A DNA stretch of 64,000 bases from Variovorax paradoxus. Its GTDB lineage: Bacteria > Pseudomonadota > Gammaproteobacteria > Burkholderiales > Burkholderiaceae_C. Positions 52,679 to 61,234 of this stretch are shown piece by piece. The notes beneath the pieces were generated by a model. That model was not told the DNA's origin and did no database searches. It was given only the letters and a program-made list of their open reading frames with translations. Where the stretch lies: positions 1 to 64,000 of the forward strand of contig NZ_JAUSRN010000006.1 of NCBI RefSeq assembly GCF_030811855.1. Direction: 5' to 3'. Positions within the stretch are counted from its first letter, which is position 1; every line of letters begins with the position of its first letter. A program made the translations under genes and the position numbers.

Positions 52679-53602
52679 ATGACCACCTCCATCTCCGGCA
52701 GCACACTCGCGTACCTGATCCCTGGCGACCCCGTGCGCAACGTGCGCCTGCCCAGGTTGTTCAACGCCGTCTTCGAGCGTTTCGGCATCGACGCGGTGCT
52801 GCTGCCCATGCAGGTGCCGCTGCGCGACTTCGCGGTGTTCTTCAAATCGGCCTTCCTTGCCCGCAACGTGCGCGGCATGGTGATCGCGCCGCCGCACAAG
52901 CCGCTGGTGGTCGACCTGCTCGACGGCTGCGGCCTGTTCGGCCGCGTGGCTGGCTCGGTCAACGTGGTGCGCCGCACCGAGAACAACGAATTGGAGGGGG
53001 ACCTGTTCGACGGCGAAGGCCTGGTGGGTGCGCTGGACCACTTCAACATTCCGTTTCGCGGCAAGCGCGTGCTGATTCTTGGTGCAGGCGTGAGCGCCGC
53101 CGCCATTGGCGTCGCGCTGGCTGAAGGCGGCACGGTCGATGGCGCCGAGCACATTGCCTTCTACGACACATCGGCCGGCAAGGCCGCAGGGGTCGCAGCC
53201 AAGCTCGATGCATTCTTCGACGCCAATGTGGCGGTCGCCGACAGCAACGCGCCCGAGGGCTATGACCTGGTGATCAACGCCACGCCGCAGGGCCTGGACG
53301 AGAACGACCCGCTGCCCATCGACGTCGCCCGCATGGACGGCCATGCCGCGCTTTTCGACATTCTGCTGCGCAACCAGCCGACGCCGCTGGTGCGCGCGGC
53401 GCGTGCGCGCGGCCTCAACGCGCAGGCCGGCTTCGAGATGCTGATTCAGCAGATGCCGCACTACCTCGGGTACTTCGGCCATGCCGATGCGGCGCAAGGC
53501 GTGCGCGACGACGCCGACTTTCTGCGCGAGATCGTCTATCCGCCGTCCATGCACGCGGAGATTGCCACCCCCCTGCGCTATCACTCGGACAACGTCGCCT
53601 GA
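52679..53602 (+). CDS. Shikimate/quinate dehydrogenase-family enzyme 1
   Basis: This 307-residue AroE-fold protein retains the catalytic Lys (VIAPPHKPL, near residue 70) and Asp (GDLFDGEGLV, near 110). The nucleotide site is LILGAGVSAAAIG, and the second strand ends in FYDTSAGK rather than NRT. The Asp suggests NAD rather than NADP, fitting oxidation of quinate or shikimate. The N-terminal substrate Ser pair is not obvious (LIPGDPVRNVRLP), so the substrate may differ. The ATG at 52679 has AGAGGCAAG upstream. It is the first gene of the catabolic operon. Confidence 0.8.
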   Translation: MTTSISGSTLAYLIPGDPVRNVRLPRLFNAVFERFGIDAVLLPMQVPLRDFAVFFKSAFLARNVRGMVIAPPHKPLVVDLLDGCGLFGRVAGSVNVVRRTENNELEGDLFDGEGLVGALDHFNIPFRGKRVLILGAGVSAAAIGVALAEGGTVDGAEHIAFYDTSAGKAAGVAAKLDAFFDANVAVADSNAPEGYDLVINATPQGLDENDPLPIDVARMDGHAALFDILLRNQPTPLVRAARARGLNAQAGFEMLIQQMPHYLGYFGHADAAQGVRDDADFLREIVYPPSMHAEIATPLRYHSDNVA

Positions 53603-53653
53603 AATGCCTGCGCAACACGACCGAGCAGAAAAAATTTCAACAGGAGACAAACA

Positions 53654-54256
53654 ATGACAAGAATCTTCTCGTGGTACTGCCGGGGGCTCGAAGGGCTCAT
53701 GGCGCTGATGCTGGCCATCATGGTGATCATGGTGTTCGGCAACGTCGTACTGCGCTACGGCTTCAATTCGGGCATCACCGTCTCTGAGGAAGTGTCGCGC
53801 TGGCTCTTCGTCTGGATGACCTTTTTGGGTGCCATCGTCGCGGTGCGCGAACATGGCCACCTGGGCACCGACATGCTGATCTCCAAGCTGCCCACCTGGG
53901 GCAAAAAGCTGTGCCTGTACCTGTCGCACGGATTGATGCTGTTCGCCTCGTACCTGCTGCTCACGGGCAGCTGGCAGCAGACGCTGATCAACCTGGACGT
54001 GAGCGCACCTACCACCGGCGCCTCCGTCGGCATCTTCTATTTCGTCGGCGTGGTGTTCGGCGTCTCGGCCATCGTGTTCCTGCTGTACGACCTCTGGCTC
54101 GCATTGAGCGGGAAGCTCAGCGACGCCGACCTCGTGATGGTGCACGAGTCGGAAGAGCAGGGCGACATCGACCGCATCAACGCCGAACTCGCGCGCCGCG
54201 ATGCCGAAGAGGCCATCGCACGCCAGCGCGGCAGCAACAACGCACGAGGCAACTGA
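53654..54256 (+). CDS. TRAP transporter small permease (DctQ type)
   Basis: This 200-residue protein has four membrane helices (about 12-35, 48-65, 88-108 and 130-152) and the family motif FNSGITVSEEVSRWLFVWMTFLGA. It pairs with the DctM subunit that begins 1 base after its stop. TRAP systems use ion gradients to import organic acids. Flanking dehydrogenase and pca genes point to quinate, shikimate or a related hydroaromatic acid. The C-terminus is charged and cytoplasmic. Confidence 0.9.
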   Translation: MTRIFSWYCRGLEGLMALMLAIMVIMVFGNVVLRYGFNSGITVSEEVSRWLFVWMTFLGAIVAVREHGHLGTDMLISKLPTWGKKLCLYLSHGLMLFASYLLLTGSWQQTLINLDVSAPTTGASVGIFYFVGVVFGVSAIVFLLYDLWLALSGKLSDADLVMVHESEEQGDIDRINAELARRDAEEAIARQRGSNNARGN

Positions 54257-54257
54257 C

Positions 54258-55538
54258 ATGACGATCGCCATCTTCCTCGGTGCCCTGCTGGGCGCCATGG
54301 CCATCGGCGTGCCGATCGCCTATTCGCTGCTGCTGTGCGGCGTCGCGCTGATGTGGCACCTCGACCTGTTCGACGCACAGATCCTGGCGCAGAACGTGAT
54401 CAACGGCGCCGACAGCTTTCCGCTGCTGGCCGTGCCCTTCTTCATGCTGGCCGGAGAAGCCATGAACCAGGGCGGGTTGTCGCGGCGCATCGTGAACCTC
54501 GCGCTGGCGGTGGTGGGCCATGTGCGCGGCGGGCTCGGCTACGTGGCAATCGTCGCGGCCTGCATCCTGTCGGCCCTGTCAGGCTCCGCGGTGGCCGATG
54601 CGGCCGCGCTGTCGGCACTGCTGATCCCGATGATGGTGGCCGCCGGGCACGACAAGGCGCGCTCGGGCGGCCTCATTGCGGCGTCCGGCGTGATCGGCCC
54701 GATCATCCCGCCCTCGATCGGATTCGTGATCTTCGGCGTTGCCGCCAACGTGTCGATCTCCAAGCTGTTTCTCGCGGGCATCTTCCCGGGCATCCTGATC
54801 GGTGCCTCGCTCTGGTTCACTTGGTGGTGGCTGGTGCGCAAGGAAAAAGTGCTGCCGCCGCCTCGCAAGTCCAAGAGCGAGATGCTCACCGCGCTGCGCG
54901 AAGCAACCTGGGCGCTGCTGCTGCCGCTGATCATCCTGGTGGGCTTGCGCTTCGGCATCTTCACGCCCACCGAGGCGGCCGTGGTCGCCGCGGTCTACGC
55001 GATCTTCGTGGCCACCGTCATCTACCGCGAGCTCAAGCCCTCGCAGTTCTACGCCATGTTTGTCTCGGCCGCCAAGACCAGCGCGATCGTGATGTTCCTG
55101 GTTGCGGCAGCCATGGTCTCGGCCTGGCTCATCACCGTGGCCGACCTGCCGTCCAAGCTGGTCGCGCTGCTCGAACCGCTCATCGCGAGCCCGATGCTGC
55201 TGCTGATCGTGATCATGGTGCTGGTGATGGCGGTGGGCACCGCAATGGACATGACGCCTACCATCCTGATTCTCACGCCGGTGCTGATGCCGGTCATCAA
55301 GGCGGCGGGCATCGATCCGATCTACTTTGGCGTGCTGTTCATCATCAACAACTCGATCGGCCTCATCACGCCGCCGGTGGGCACCGTGCTCAACGTGGTG
55401 GCCGGCGTCGGACGCATGAAGATGGACGAGGTCACGCGCGGCGTGCTGCCCTTCGCCATCGCGGAGTTCGCAATGATGTTCCTGATGGTGCTGTTTCCCC
55501 AGCTCATCATCTGGCCGGCTCGGCTGCTCAGCGGCTGA
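54258..55538 (+). CDS. TRAP transporter large permease (DctM type)
   Basis: This 426-residue integral membrane protein has about 11-12 helices. Landmarks are FPLLAVPFFMLAGEAMNQGGLSRRIV, LSGSAVADAAALSALLIPMM and the mirrored FIINNSIGLITPPVGTVLNVV. It is the transport subunit, working with DctQ upstream and the binding protein downstream. The ATG at 54258 gives the normal N-terminus (MTIAIFLGALLGAMAIGVP). Confidence 0.93.
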   Translation: MTIAIFLGALLGAMAIGVPIAYSLLLCGVALMWHLDLFDAQILAQNVINGADSFPLLAVPFFMLAGEAMNQGGLSRRIVNLALAVVGHVRGGLGYVAIVAACILSALSGSAVADAAALSALLIPMMVAAGHDKARSGGLIAASGVIGPIIPPSIGFVIFGVAANVSISKLFLAGIFPGILIGASLWFTWWWLVRKEKVLPPPRKSKSEMLTALREATWALLLPLIILVGLRFGIFTPTEAAVVAAVYAIFVATVIYRELKPSQFYAMFVSAAKTSAIVMFLVAAAMVSAWLITVADLPSKLVALLEPLIASPMLLLIVIMVLVMAVGTAMDMTPTILILTPVLMPVIKAAGIDPIYFGVLFIINNSIGLITPPVGTVLNVVAGVGRMKMDEVTRGVLPFAIAEFAMMFLMVLFPQLIIWPARLLSG

Positions 55539-55549
55539 CCCCCACGCGG

Positions 55550-55577
55550 TTCGCTGTTCGCTATTCGCTATTCGCTT
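55550..55577. repeat. Four tandem 7-bp repeats before the TRAP binding-protein gene
   Basis: TTCGCTG, TTCGCTA, TTCGCTA and TTCGCTT follow each other without spacing in the 67-base gap between dctM and dctP, 28 bases before the dctP start codon. They could affect leader RNA structure or vary by slippage. Confidence 0.8.
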
Positions 55578-55605
55578 CCCCAATTTCAACCAAGGAGACT
55601 TTCAC

Positions 55606-56610
55606 ATGAACAACTTTTTCCGCAAGACGCTGATCGCCGTGGTCGCGGCCTGTGCCATGGGCGGCGCTGCCGCCGAGGTGAAGGAACGCACGCTCAAGTT
55701 CGCGTTTCAGAATCAGACCGGCCATCCGCAGGCACAAGGTGCGCAGAAGTTCGCAGACCTCGTCGCCGAGAAGTCGGGCAAGAAGATCACCGTCAAGCTG
55801 TTCCCGGGCGGCACGCTCGGCGGCGACCTGCAGACAGTTTCGGCGCTGCAGGGCGGCACGGTCGAGATCACGGTGCTCAACGCCGGCATCCTGACCGCGC
55901 AGGTCAAGGAGTTTGCCGCCTATGACTTCCCCTTCCTGTTCAACAACGCGCAGGAAGCCGACGCCGTGACCGACGGCCCCTTCGGCCAGAAGCTGCTCGC
56001 CAGGCTGGACGAGAAGAACCTGCACGGCCTCGGCTACTGGGATCTGGGCTTCCGCAACCTGACCAACAGCAAGCGCGCGATCGCCAAGGCGGACGACATT
56101 GCCGGCCTCAAGATCCGCGTGATTCAGTCGCCGATCTACATCGACCTGTTCAACACGCTGGGCGCCAATGCCACGCCGATGCCCTTCCCGGAGCTGTACT
56201 CGGCGCTGGACCAGAAGGCGGTCGATGGCCAGGAGAACCCCAACACCGTGATCGCATCGTCGAAGTTTGCCGAGGTGCAAAAGCACATCACGCAGACGCG
56301 CCACATCTACAACCCGCAGGCGCTGATCATCAGCAAAAAGGCCTGGGACAGCATGAGCGCCGAAGAGAAGAAGATCATCAGCGATGCCGCTGCCGAAGCC
56401 ACCAAGTTCCAGCGCGAGGCGTCCCGTGCCGCGGCCGACACCGCGCTCGACACGCTCAAGAAGGCCGGCATGACCGTGACCGAACTTCCACCCGCCGAAA
56501 TGGCCAAGCTGCGCGACAAGGTCAAGCCCGTGATCGACAAGTACACGGCCACGGTGGGCGAAGCAACCGTGAAGGAGCTGTACGCCGAAATCGCCAAGGT
56601 CCGCAAGTAA
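55606..56610 (+). CDS. TRAP transporter periplasmic binding protein (DctP type)
   Basis: This 334-residue protein has a signal peptide (about 1-23, cleaved after GAAA). The ligand-gating Arg is in IAGLKIRVIQSP, the region that salt-bridges a substrate carboxylate in this family, and PFPELYSALDQKAVDGQENP is the usual hinge segment. AAGGAGACTTTCAC provides a strong ribosome site. The substrate is probably a hydroaromatic acid such as quinate or shikimate, from operon context. Confidence 0.92.
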   Translation: MNNFFRKTLIAVVAACAMGGAAAEVKERTLKFAFQNQTGHPQAQGAQKFADLVAEKSGKKITVKLFPGGTLGGDLQTVSALQGGTVEITVLNAGILTAQVKEFAAYDFPFLFNNAQEADAVTDGPFGQKLLARLDEKNLHGLGYWDLGFRNLTNSKRAIAKADDIAGLKIRVIQSPIYIDLFNTLGANATPMPFPELYSALDQKAVDGQENPNTVIASSKFAEVQKHITQTRHIYNPQALIISKKAWDSMSAEEKKIISDAAAEATKFQREASRAAADTALDTLKKAGMTVTELPPAEMAKLRDKVKPVIDKYTATVGEATVKELYAEIAKVRK

Positions 56611-56635
56611 ATCCAACAGGCGAGCGAAGCACAGC

Positions 56636-57469
56636 ATGATCACCGGCAAGACCACCCTCGTTGCGCACCTGGGCTTTCCCACCGAAAGCTTCAAGGCGCC
56701 GATGATTTACAACCCCTGGTTCGAGAAGCAGGGCATCGACGCGGTCGTGGTGCCGATGGGCGTGAAACCCGAGGACTATCCGGCGGCTTTTGCCGCGCTG
56801 TTCCGGCTCACGAACATTCGCGGCGCGCTGGTGACCATGCCGCACAAGATCACGACCATGGGCCTGGTCGACGAGGTGACGCCCACGGCAAAGATCGCCG
56901 GTGCCTGCAACGCGGTGCTCAAGCGCGCCGACGGTGTGCTGGTGGGCGACCAGTTCGACGGCGCCGGCTTCGTGCGCGGCGTGCTGCGCAAGGGCCGCGC
57001 GCTCGAGGGCGCGCGCGTGCTGGTGGCCGGAAGTGGCGGCGTCGGCTCGGCGATTGCGGCCTCGCTCGCGGCGGCCGGCGTGGCGGAAATTGCGCTTTAT
57101 GACGCCAACACGGCGTCGGCCGATGCGCTGGCCGGGCGCCTGCGCACTCACTATCCGGCACTAACCGTGTCCACGGGTTCGAACGATCCGGCCGGGTTCG
57201 ACGTGGTCGTCAATGCCACGCCAATGGGCATGAAGGAAAGCGATCCGCTGCCTTTCGACGTGGACCGCATCGCATCTTCGACCTTCGTCGGCGAGGTGGT
57301 GATGAAGTCCGAGTACACGCCCCTGCTGCGCGCAGCATTGGACAAGGGCTGCGCCGTTCAGGTGGGCACCGATATGCTGTTCGAAATGATTCCCGCGTAC
57401 CTCGAATTCTTCGGCTTCGGCACTGCCACAGCCGACGCGTTGCGCGCCACGGCGAAGATCAGCTACTGA
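56636..57469 (+). CDS. Shikimate dehydrogenase-family enzyme 2
   Basis: This 277-residue AroE-fold protein keeps the catalytic Lys (ALVTMPHKITT) and Asp (GDQFDGAGFV). The nucleotide loop is VAGSGGVGSAIA, and the second strand ends LYDANTAS; the Asp again suggests NAD use. It opens with HLGFPTESFKAPMIYN, closer to standard SDH than enzyme 1. The two enzymes flank the TRAP genes and may act on quinate and shikimate respectively, feeding 3-dehydroshikimate to QuiC. It is followed by pcaB after 10 bases. Confidence 0.85.
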   Translation: MITGKTTLVAHLGFPTESFKAPMIYNPWFEKQGIDAVVVPMGVKPEDYPAAFAALFRLTNIRGALVTMPHKITTMGLVDEVTPTAKIAGACNAVLKRADGVLVGDQFDGAGFVRGVLRKGRALEGARVLVAGSGGVGSAIAASLAAAGVAEIALYDANTASADALAGRLRTHYPALTVSTGSNDPAGFDVVVNATPMGMKESDPLPFDVDRIASSTFVGEVVMKSEYTPLLRAALDKGCAVQVGTDMLFEMIPAYLEFFGFGTATADALRATAKISY

Positions 57470-57479
57470 GGCGTTCACC

Positions 57480-58691
57480 ATGAGTATTTTCGAAGGCTTT
57501 CTTTCCACATCCGAGACGCTCTCCGCCTTCAGCGACCACAACTTCGTCGATGCGATGCTGCGCTTCGAGGCGGCATTGACCCGCGCGCAGGCCGCACTCG
57601 GGCTGGTGCCGGAAGCGGCCGCGCATTCGATCGTCGGCAGCTGCAAGGTCGAACTGTTCGACGTGGCGAAGATCGTGCGCGACAGCGGCCGCGCCGGCAG
57701 CGTCGCAATTCCGCTGGTCAAGGCCTTGAAGGAGGCCGTGGGCCTGTTCAATCCCGCCGCCGTGCCCTTCGTGCATTTCGGCAGCACCAGCCAGGACGTG
57801 ATCGATACCGCAATGGCGCTGGTCACGCGCGAAGGCATTGCGCTGATCGAAGCCGATCTCGACCGCGCGATCGAAGCGCTGTTGCAGCACGCCACGCAGC
57901 ATGCGACCACGCCGATTCTTGCGCGCACGCTGATGCAGCCCGCCTCGGTCACGAGCTTTGGCCTCAAGTGCGCCGGCTGGGCGGCGCCCCTGGTGCGCAG
58001 CCGCACGCGGCTGCAAGCGGCCGCGCGTCATGCGTTGAACGTGCAGCTTGGTGGTGCCGTCGGCACGCTCGCCCAGATGAAGGAGCAGGGCCCGGCGGTC
58101 GTGCAGCGCGTGGCGGACGAACTCGGCCTTGGCAACGCCGGTGCCACCTGGCACACGCAGCGCGACGAATGGATTGCGCTCGGCTGCGAGCTGGGGCTGC
58201 TCACGGGCAGCCTCGGCAAGATCGCGCGCGACATCTCGCTCATGGGCCAGTACGAGGTCGGCGAAGCGGCCGAACCCACCGAGCCGGGCCGCGGAGGTTC
58301 TTCGGCGATGCCGCATAAGCGCAACCCCGTGGCCGCGATGGTGGCGCTGGCCGCGGCCCAGCGTGCGCCGCAGCGCGTGGCCGCGCTGCTGGCCGCCATG
58401 CCGCAGGAGCACGAGCGCGCCCTTGGCGGCTGGCAGGCCGAGCTGGCCGAATGGCCGCAACTGCTCATGTCGGCGCACGGCAGCGCGCGCGCGCTGGCCG
58501 GTGCGCTGCCGGGCCTGCAGATCGACGCGGCGCGCATGCGTGCCAACATCGACACCCTGCGCGCCGAGCTGCCGCGCGAAGCCGCCGACGAATGGTTCGA
58601 CCCCGCGCTGGCCGGGCCCGCTGGCGAAACGGCGCTGCGGCAAGTGGCGGCCTTGCGCGCCCAACTGACTGCGAAAGACACATCCCGATGA
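57480..58691 (+). CDS. pcaB: 3-carboxy-cis,cis-muconate cycloisomerase
   Basis: This 403-residue fumarase/ASL-superfamily enzyme converts beta-carboxymuconate to gamma-carboxymuconolactone, the step after protocatechuate ring cleavage. The signature GGSSAMPHKRNPV is near residue 278, HFGSTSQDVIDTAMALV near 97 and QLGGAVGTLAQM near 188. It is about 50 residues shorter at the C-terminus than some family members. The pcaC start overlaps its stop (ATGA). Confidence 0.92.
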   Translation: MSIFEGFLSTSETLSAFSDHNFVDAMLRFEAALTRAQAALGLVPEAAAHSIVGSCKVELFDVAKIVRDSGRAGSVAIPLVKALKEAVGLFNPAAVPFVHFGSTSQDVIDTAMALVTREGIALIEADLDRAIEALLQHATQHATTPILARTLMQPASVTSFGLKCAGWAAPLVRSRTRLQAAARHALNVQLGGAVGTLAQMKEQGPAVVQRVADELGLGNAGATWHTQRDEWIALGCELGLLTGSLGKIARDISLMGQYEVGEAAEPTEPGRGGSSAMPHKRNPVAAMVALAAAQRAPQRVAALLAAMPQEHERALGGWQAELAEWPQLLMSAHGSARALAGALPGLQIDAARMRANIDTLRAELPREAADEWFDPALAGPAGETALRQVAALRAQLTAKDTSR

Positions 58692-59116
58692 CCGACCAGG
58701 CAAGCACTCCCCCCACGAACGACTACGAAGCCGGGCTCGTCAACCGCCGCCGCGTGCTGGGCGATGCCTGGGTCGACAAGTCGCTGGCCAACCGCAACGA
58801 GTTCAACGCAGAGTTCCAGGAGCTCATCACGCGCCATGCGTGGAACGACATCTGGGGCCGCCCGGCGCTGGGCGACAAGACGCGCCGCTACATGGTGCTG
58901 TCGATGATGCTGGGCATCCACGCCTATGAAGAATTCGCGATGCACGTGCGCGCGGCGCTTGACGGGCCCCCCGAGTCGCGCCTGACGCCCGAGGACATCA
59001 AGGAAGTCATCATGATGGCGGCCATCTATTGCGGCGTGCCGGTGGCCAACCACGCCTTCGGCATCGCAACCGGCATCCTGCGCGAAAAGGGCTTGCTGGC
59101 CGCGCCTGCGCAGTGA
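58688..59116 (+). CDS. pcaC: 4-carboxymuconolactone decarboxylase
   Basis: This 142-residue AhpD-fold enzyme decarboxylates gamma-carboxymuconolactone to beta-ketoadipate enol-lactone. The core ELITRHAWNDIWGRPALGDKTRR and AIYCGVPVANHAFGIA are as in PcaC. The start overlaps pcaB, and its stop overlaps the GTG of the MFS gene, so translation is coupled through pcaB-pcaC-MFS-pcaD. Confidence 0.94.
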   Translation: MTDQASTPPTNDYEAGLVNRRRVLGDAWVDKSLANRNEFNAEFQELITRHAWNDIWGRPALGDKTRRYMVLSMMLGIHAYEEFAMHVRAALDGPPESRLTPEDIKEVIMMAAIYCGVPVANHAFGIATGILREKGLLAAPAQ

Positions 59117-60333
59117 CGCGGCCCGCGCTTGGCGAGCGCCGCCGGTTCGAGGTCGGCTTCGGCCTGCTGTTGCCGCTGCTGCTGGCGGCACAGCCCGTGG
59201 CCACTGACAGCTATCTGCCCGCGTTGCCGGCCATCGCCAAAGAACTGGGCTCGGCCAGCACCAGCCTCACGCTGTTCGTGCTGGCCTTCGGCTTTGCGCA
59301 ACTGCTCTGCGGCCCGCTGGCCGATCGCTTCGGCCGCCGGCCGGTGTTGCTGGCGGGGCTCGGCTGCTATGTGGCCGCCGCGCTCGGCGGTGCGTTCGCC
59401 GGCAGCGTGCCGGTGCTTGCGGGCTGGCGGACGCTGCAGGGCTTTTCAATGGCGGCCATCCTGGTTTGCGCGCGCGCCGCGGTGCGCGACCTCTACCCCG
59501 CGCACGAAGGCCCGCACGTCATGGCGCGCGGGCTCACCGGGCTGGGCGTGGTGGGCCTGCTGGCGCCATTGCTGGGTGCATGGCTGGTGCAGGGCGCCGG
59601 CTGGCGCTGGGTGATGGCGTCGATGGCGCTCTATGCACTGGTGCTCCTTGCGCTCTGCTGGCGTTCATTCGGTGAGACGCGGCGGCCGCTGGCGGGCGAC
59701 GTTTCCGCACCGCGCGGCAGTGCCCGCGCCGTGTTCGCGAGCCGCAGCTTTCGCGTTTGGGCGTCGTTGGCCGCAACAACCTACGGCGGCCTGTTCTGCT
59801 TCTTGTTGCTCTCGCCGATGGTCTACATCGGCTATCTGGGCTGGTCGCCCGCGATGTACGGATGGATTCCGGCAGGCGGCTCGCTGGTCTACATCTTCAG
59901 CACCACGCTCTGCCGACGCCTGCTTCGCAAACACGGGCCCGTGCACACCGTTCAGCTCGGCGCCACGCTGAGCATTGCGGGCGCCGCGATCCAGGCGCTG
60001 GGCTGCTGGCTCGCGCCGCACAGCGCCTTGCCGCTGCTCGCCGGCCACGCGGTCTATTGCCTGGGCCATGGCATCCACCAGCCCTGCGGACAGGCTGGCG
60101 CAGTGGGCGACCTGCCGCACCTGGCGGGCCGGGCGGTGTCCTGGTCAGGCTTCGGCATGATGATGGTGGCATTCTGTGTGGGCCAACTTGCGGCACAGTT
60201 CGTCGACACCGGTTTTTCGAACGGCGCCTGGCCGATGGTCGTGCCGATGCTGCTCGCGGGTTGCGTGCTGCTGGCCATCGCATTCCTGTGGCTGCCGCGT
60301 CTTCAACATCCGATCAAGAAGGAATCACCATGA
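59113..60333 (+). CDS. MFS transporter, Bcr/CflA-like
   Basis: This 406-residue protein has 12 membrane segments. ATDSYLPALPAIAKELG and GPLADRFGRRPVLLAG match the Bcr/CflA group, usually drug exporters. Its GTG start overlaps pcaC and its stop overlaps pcaD, so it is embedded in the beta-ketoadipate genes. It may export a toxic intermediate or import an aromatic acid. The role is inferred from position. Confidence 0.82.
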   Translation: MTRPALGERRRFEVGFGLLLPLLLAAQPVATDSYLPALPAIAKELGSASTSLTLFVLAFGFAQLLCGPLADRFGRRPVLLAGLGCYVAAALGGAFAGSVPVLAGWRTLQGFSMAAILVCARAAVRDLYPAHEGPHVMARGLTGLGVVGLLAPLLGAWLVQGAGWRWVMASMALYALVLLALCWRSFGETRRPLAGDVSAPRGSARAVFASRSFRVWASLAATTYGGLFCFLLLSPMVYIGYLGWSPAMYGWIPAGGSLVYIFSTTLCRRLLRKHGPVHTVQLGATLSIAGAAIQALGCWLAPHSALPLLAGHAVYCLGHGIHQPCGQAGAVGDLPHLAGRAVSWSGFGMMMVAFCVGQLAAQFVDTGFSNGAWPMVVPMLLAGCVLLAIAFLWLPRLQHPIKKESP

Positions 60334-61094
60334 CCCGTTTGAATGTCGTCCGCGAAGGCAGCGGCCCCTTCGTCGTGCTGAGCCACGCGCTCGGCTGCGA
60401 CCTGCACATGTGGGACGGCGTGGCCGAGCAGCTTGCGCGCGCCCACACCGTGATCCGCTACGACCACCGCAACCATGGCGGCTCGGAAGTGGTGCCCGGC
60501 ACGCTGCGCGTGGAGACGCTGGCGCAAGACGTGGCCGAGCTCATCCAGCGCGAGGCGGGCGGGGAGCCGGTGCACTTCGTCGGCCTGTCGATGGGCGGCA
60601 TGACCGCGCAGGCGCTGGCGGTGCGGCATCCCGCACTGCTGCGCAGCGTGGTGATCGCAAATTCGTCGGCCCACTATCCCGACCAGTCGCCGTGGCGTGC
60701 CCGCGTCGAAACGGTGGCGGCCAAGGGCGTGGCCGCCATTGCGCCGGGCGCGGTGTCGCGCTGGCTCACGCACGGTTTCGTCACCACGGGGGAGGGCAAG
60801 GCCGCGGCCCAGGCGCTGAACGACGTGCTGGTGCGCACCGATCCGCAGGGCTACATCGAGAGCTGCAACGCCGTGGCCGCCATCGATTTTCGCGAGAGCA
60901 ACCACCGCATCGCCGTGCCGACGCTGGTGATTGCCGGCCTGCAGGACGAAGCAACGCCGCCCGCAATGTCCGAATCCATGGTGGCCGCCATCCCCCGTGC
61001 GCGCCTGGCCACCATCGACGCGGCGCACTTGAGCGCGGTGGAGCGGCCGGTCGAGTTTGCGCAGCTGCTGATCGATTACTGGCGCAGCCTCTGA
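60330..61094 (+). CDS. pcaD: 3-oxoadipate enol-lactone hydrolase
   Basis: This 254-residue alpha/beta-hydrolase opens beta-ketoadipate enol-lactone to beta-ketoadipate. The nucleophile Ser is in FVGLSMGGMTAQ (near residue 90), the acid in VIAGLQDEATPP and the catalytic His in TIDAAHLSAVERP. The oxyanion region LSHALGCDLHMWDGV is typical. The ATG overlaps the MFS stop (ATGA). It ends the operon, and a 140-base gap with an operator follows. Confidence 0.92.
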   Translation: MTRLNVVREGSGPFVVLSHALGCDLHMWDGVAEQLARAHTVIRYDHRNHGGSEVVPGTLRVETLAQDVAELIQREAGGEPVHFVGLSMGGMTAQALAVRHPALLRSVVIANSSAHYPDQSPWRARVETVAAKGVAAIAPGAVSRWLTHGFVTTGEGKAAAQALNDVLVRTDPQGYIESCNAVAAIDFRESNHRIAVPTLVIAGLQDEATPPAMSESMVAAIPRARLATIDAAHLSAVERPVEFAQLLIDYWRSL

Positions 61095-61144
61095 AAAAAG
61101 CCGTTTGCCGCCTGGGCGAGTGGCCTAGGTGTAACCCCTGTTTC

Positions 61145-61180
61145 GTGCGAACAATGAACGCAGTCGTTCGATTATCGAAC
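61145..61180. promoter_or_regulatory. Bipartite operator, promoter 2 (quiC)
   Basis: GTTCGATTATCGAAC (61166-61180) is a palindrome with one central base and matches the PcaR-type sequence closely. A weaker box, GTGCGAACAATGAAC, starts at 61145, again 21 bp upstream. The start of quiC lies 55 bases downstream, so the site probably overlaps or abuts the promoter. No other feature was found in 61095-61234. Confidence 0.65.
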
Positions 61181-61234
61181 GCGACCTGAGTGCCAAGCGT
61201 TGTGGCGGGTGGCGGGTGTTTCTACAGTCACCCC

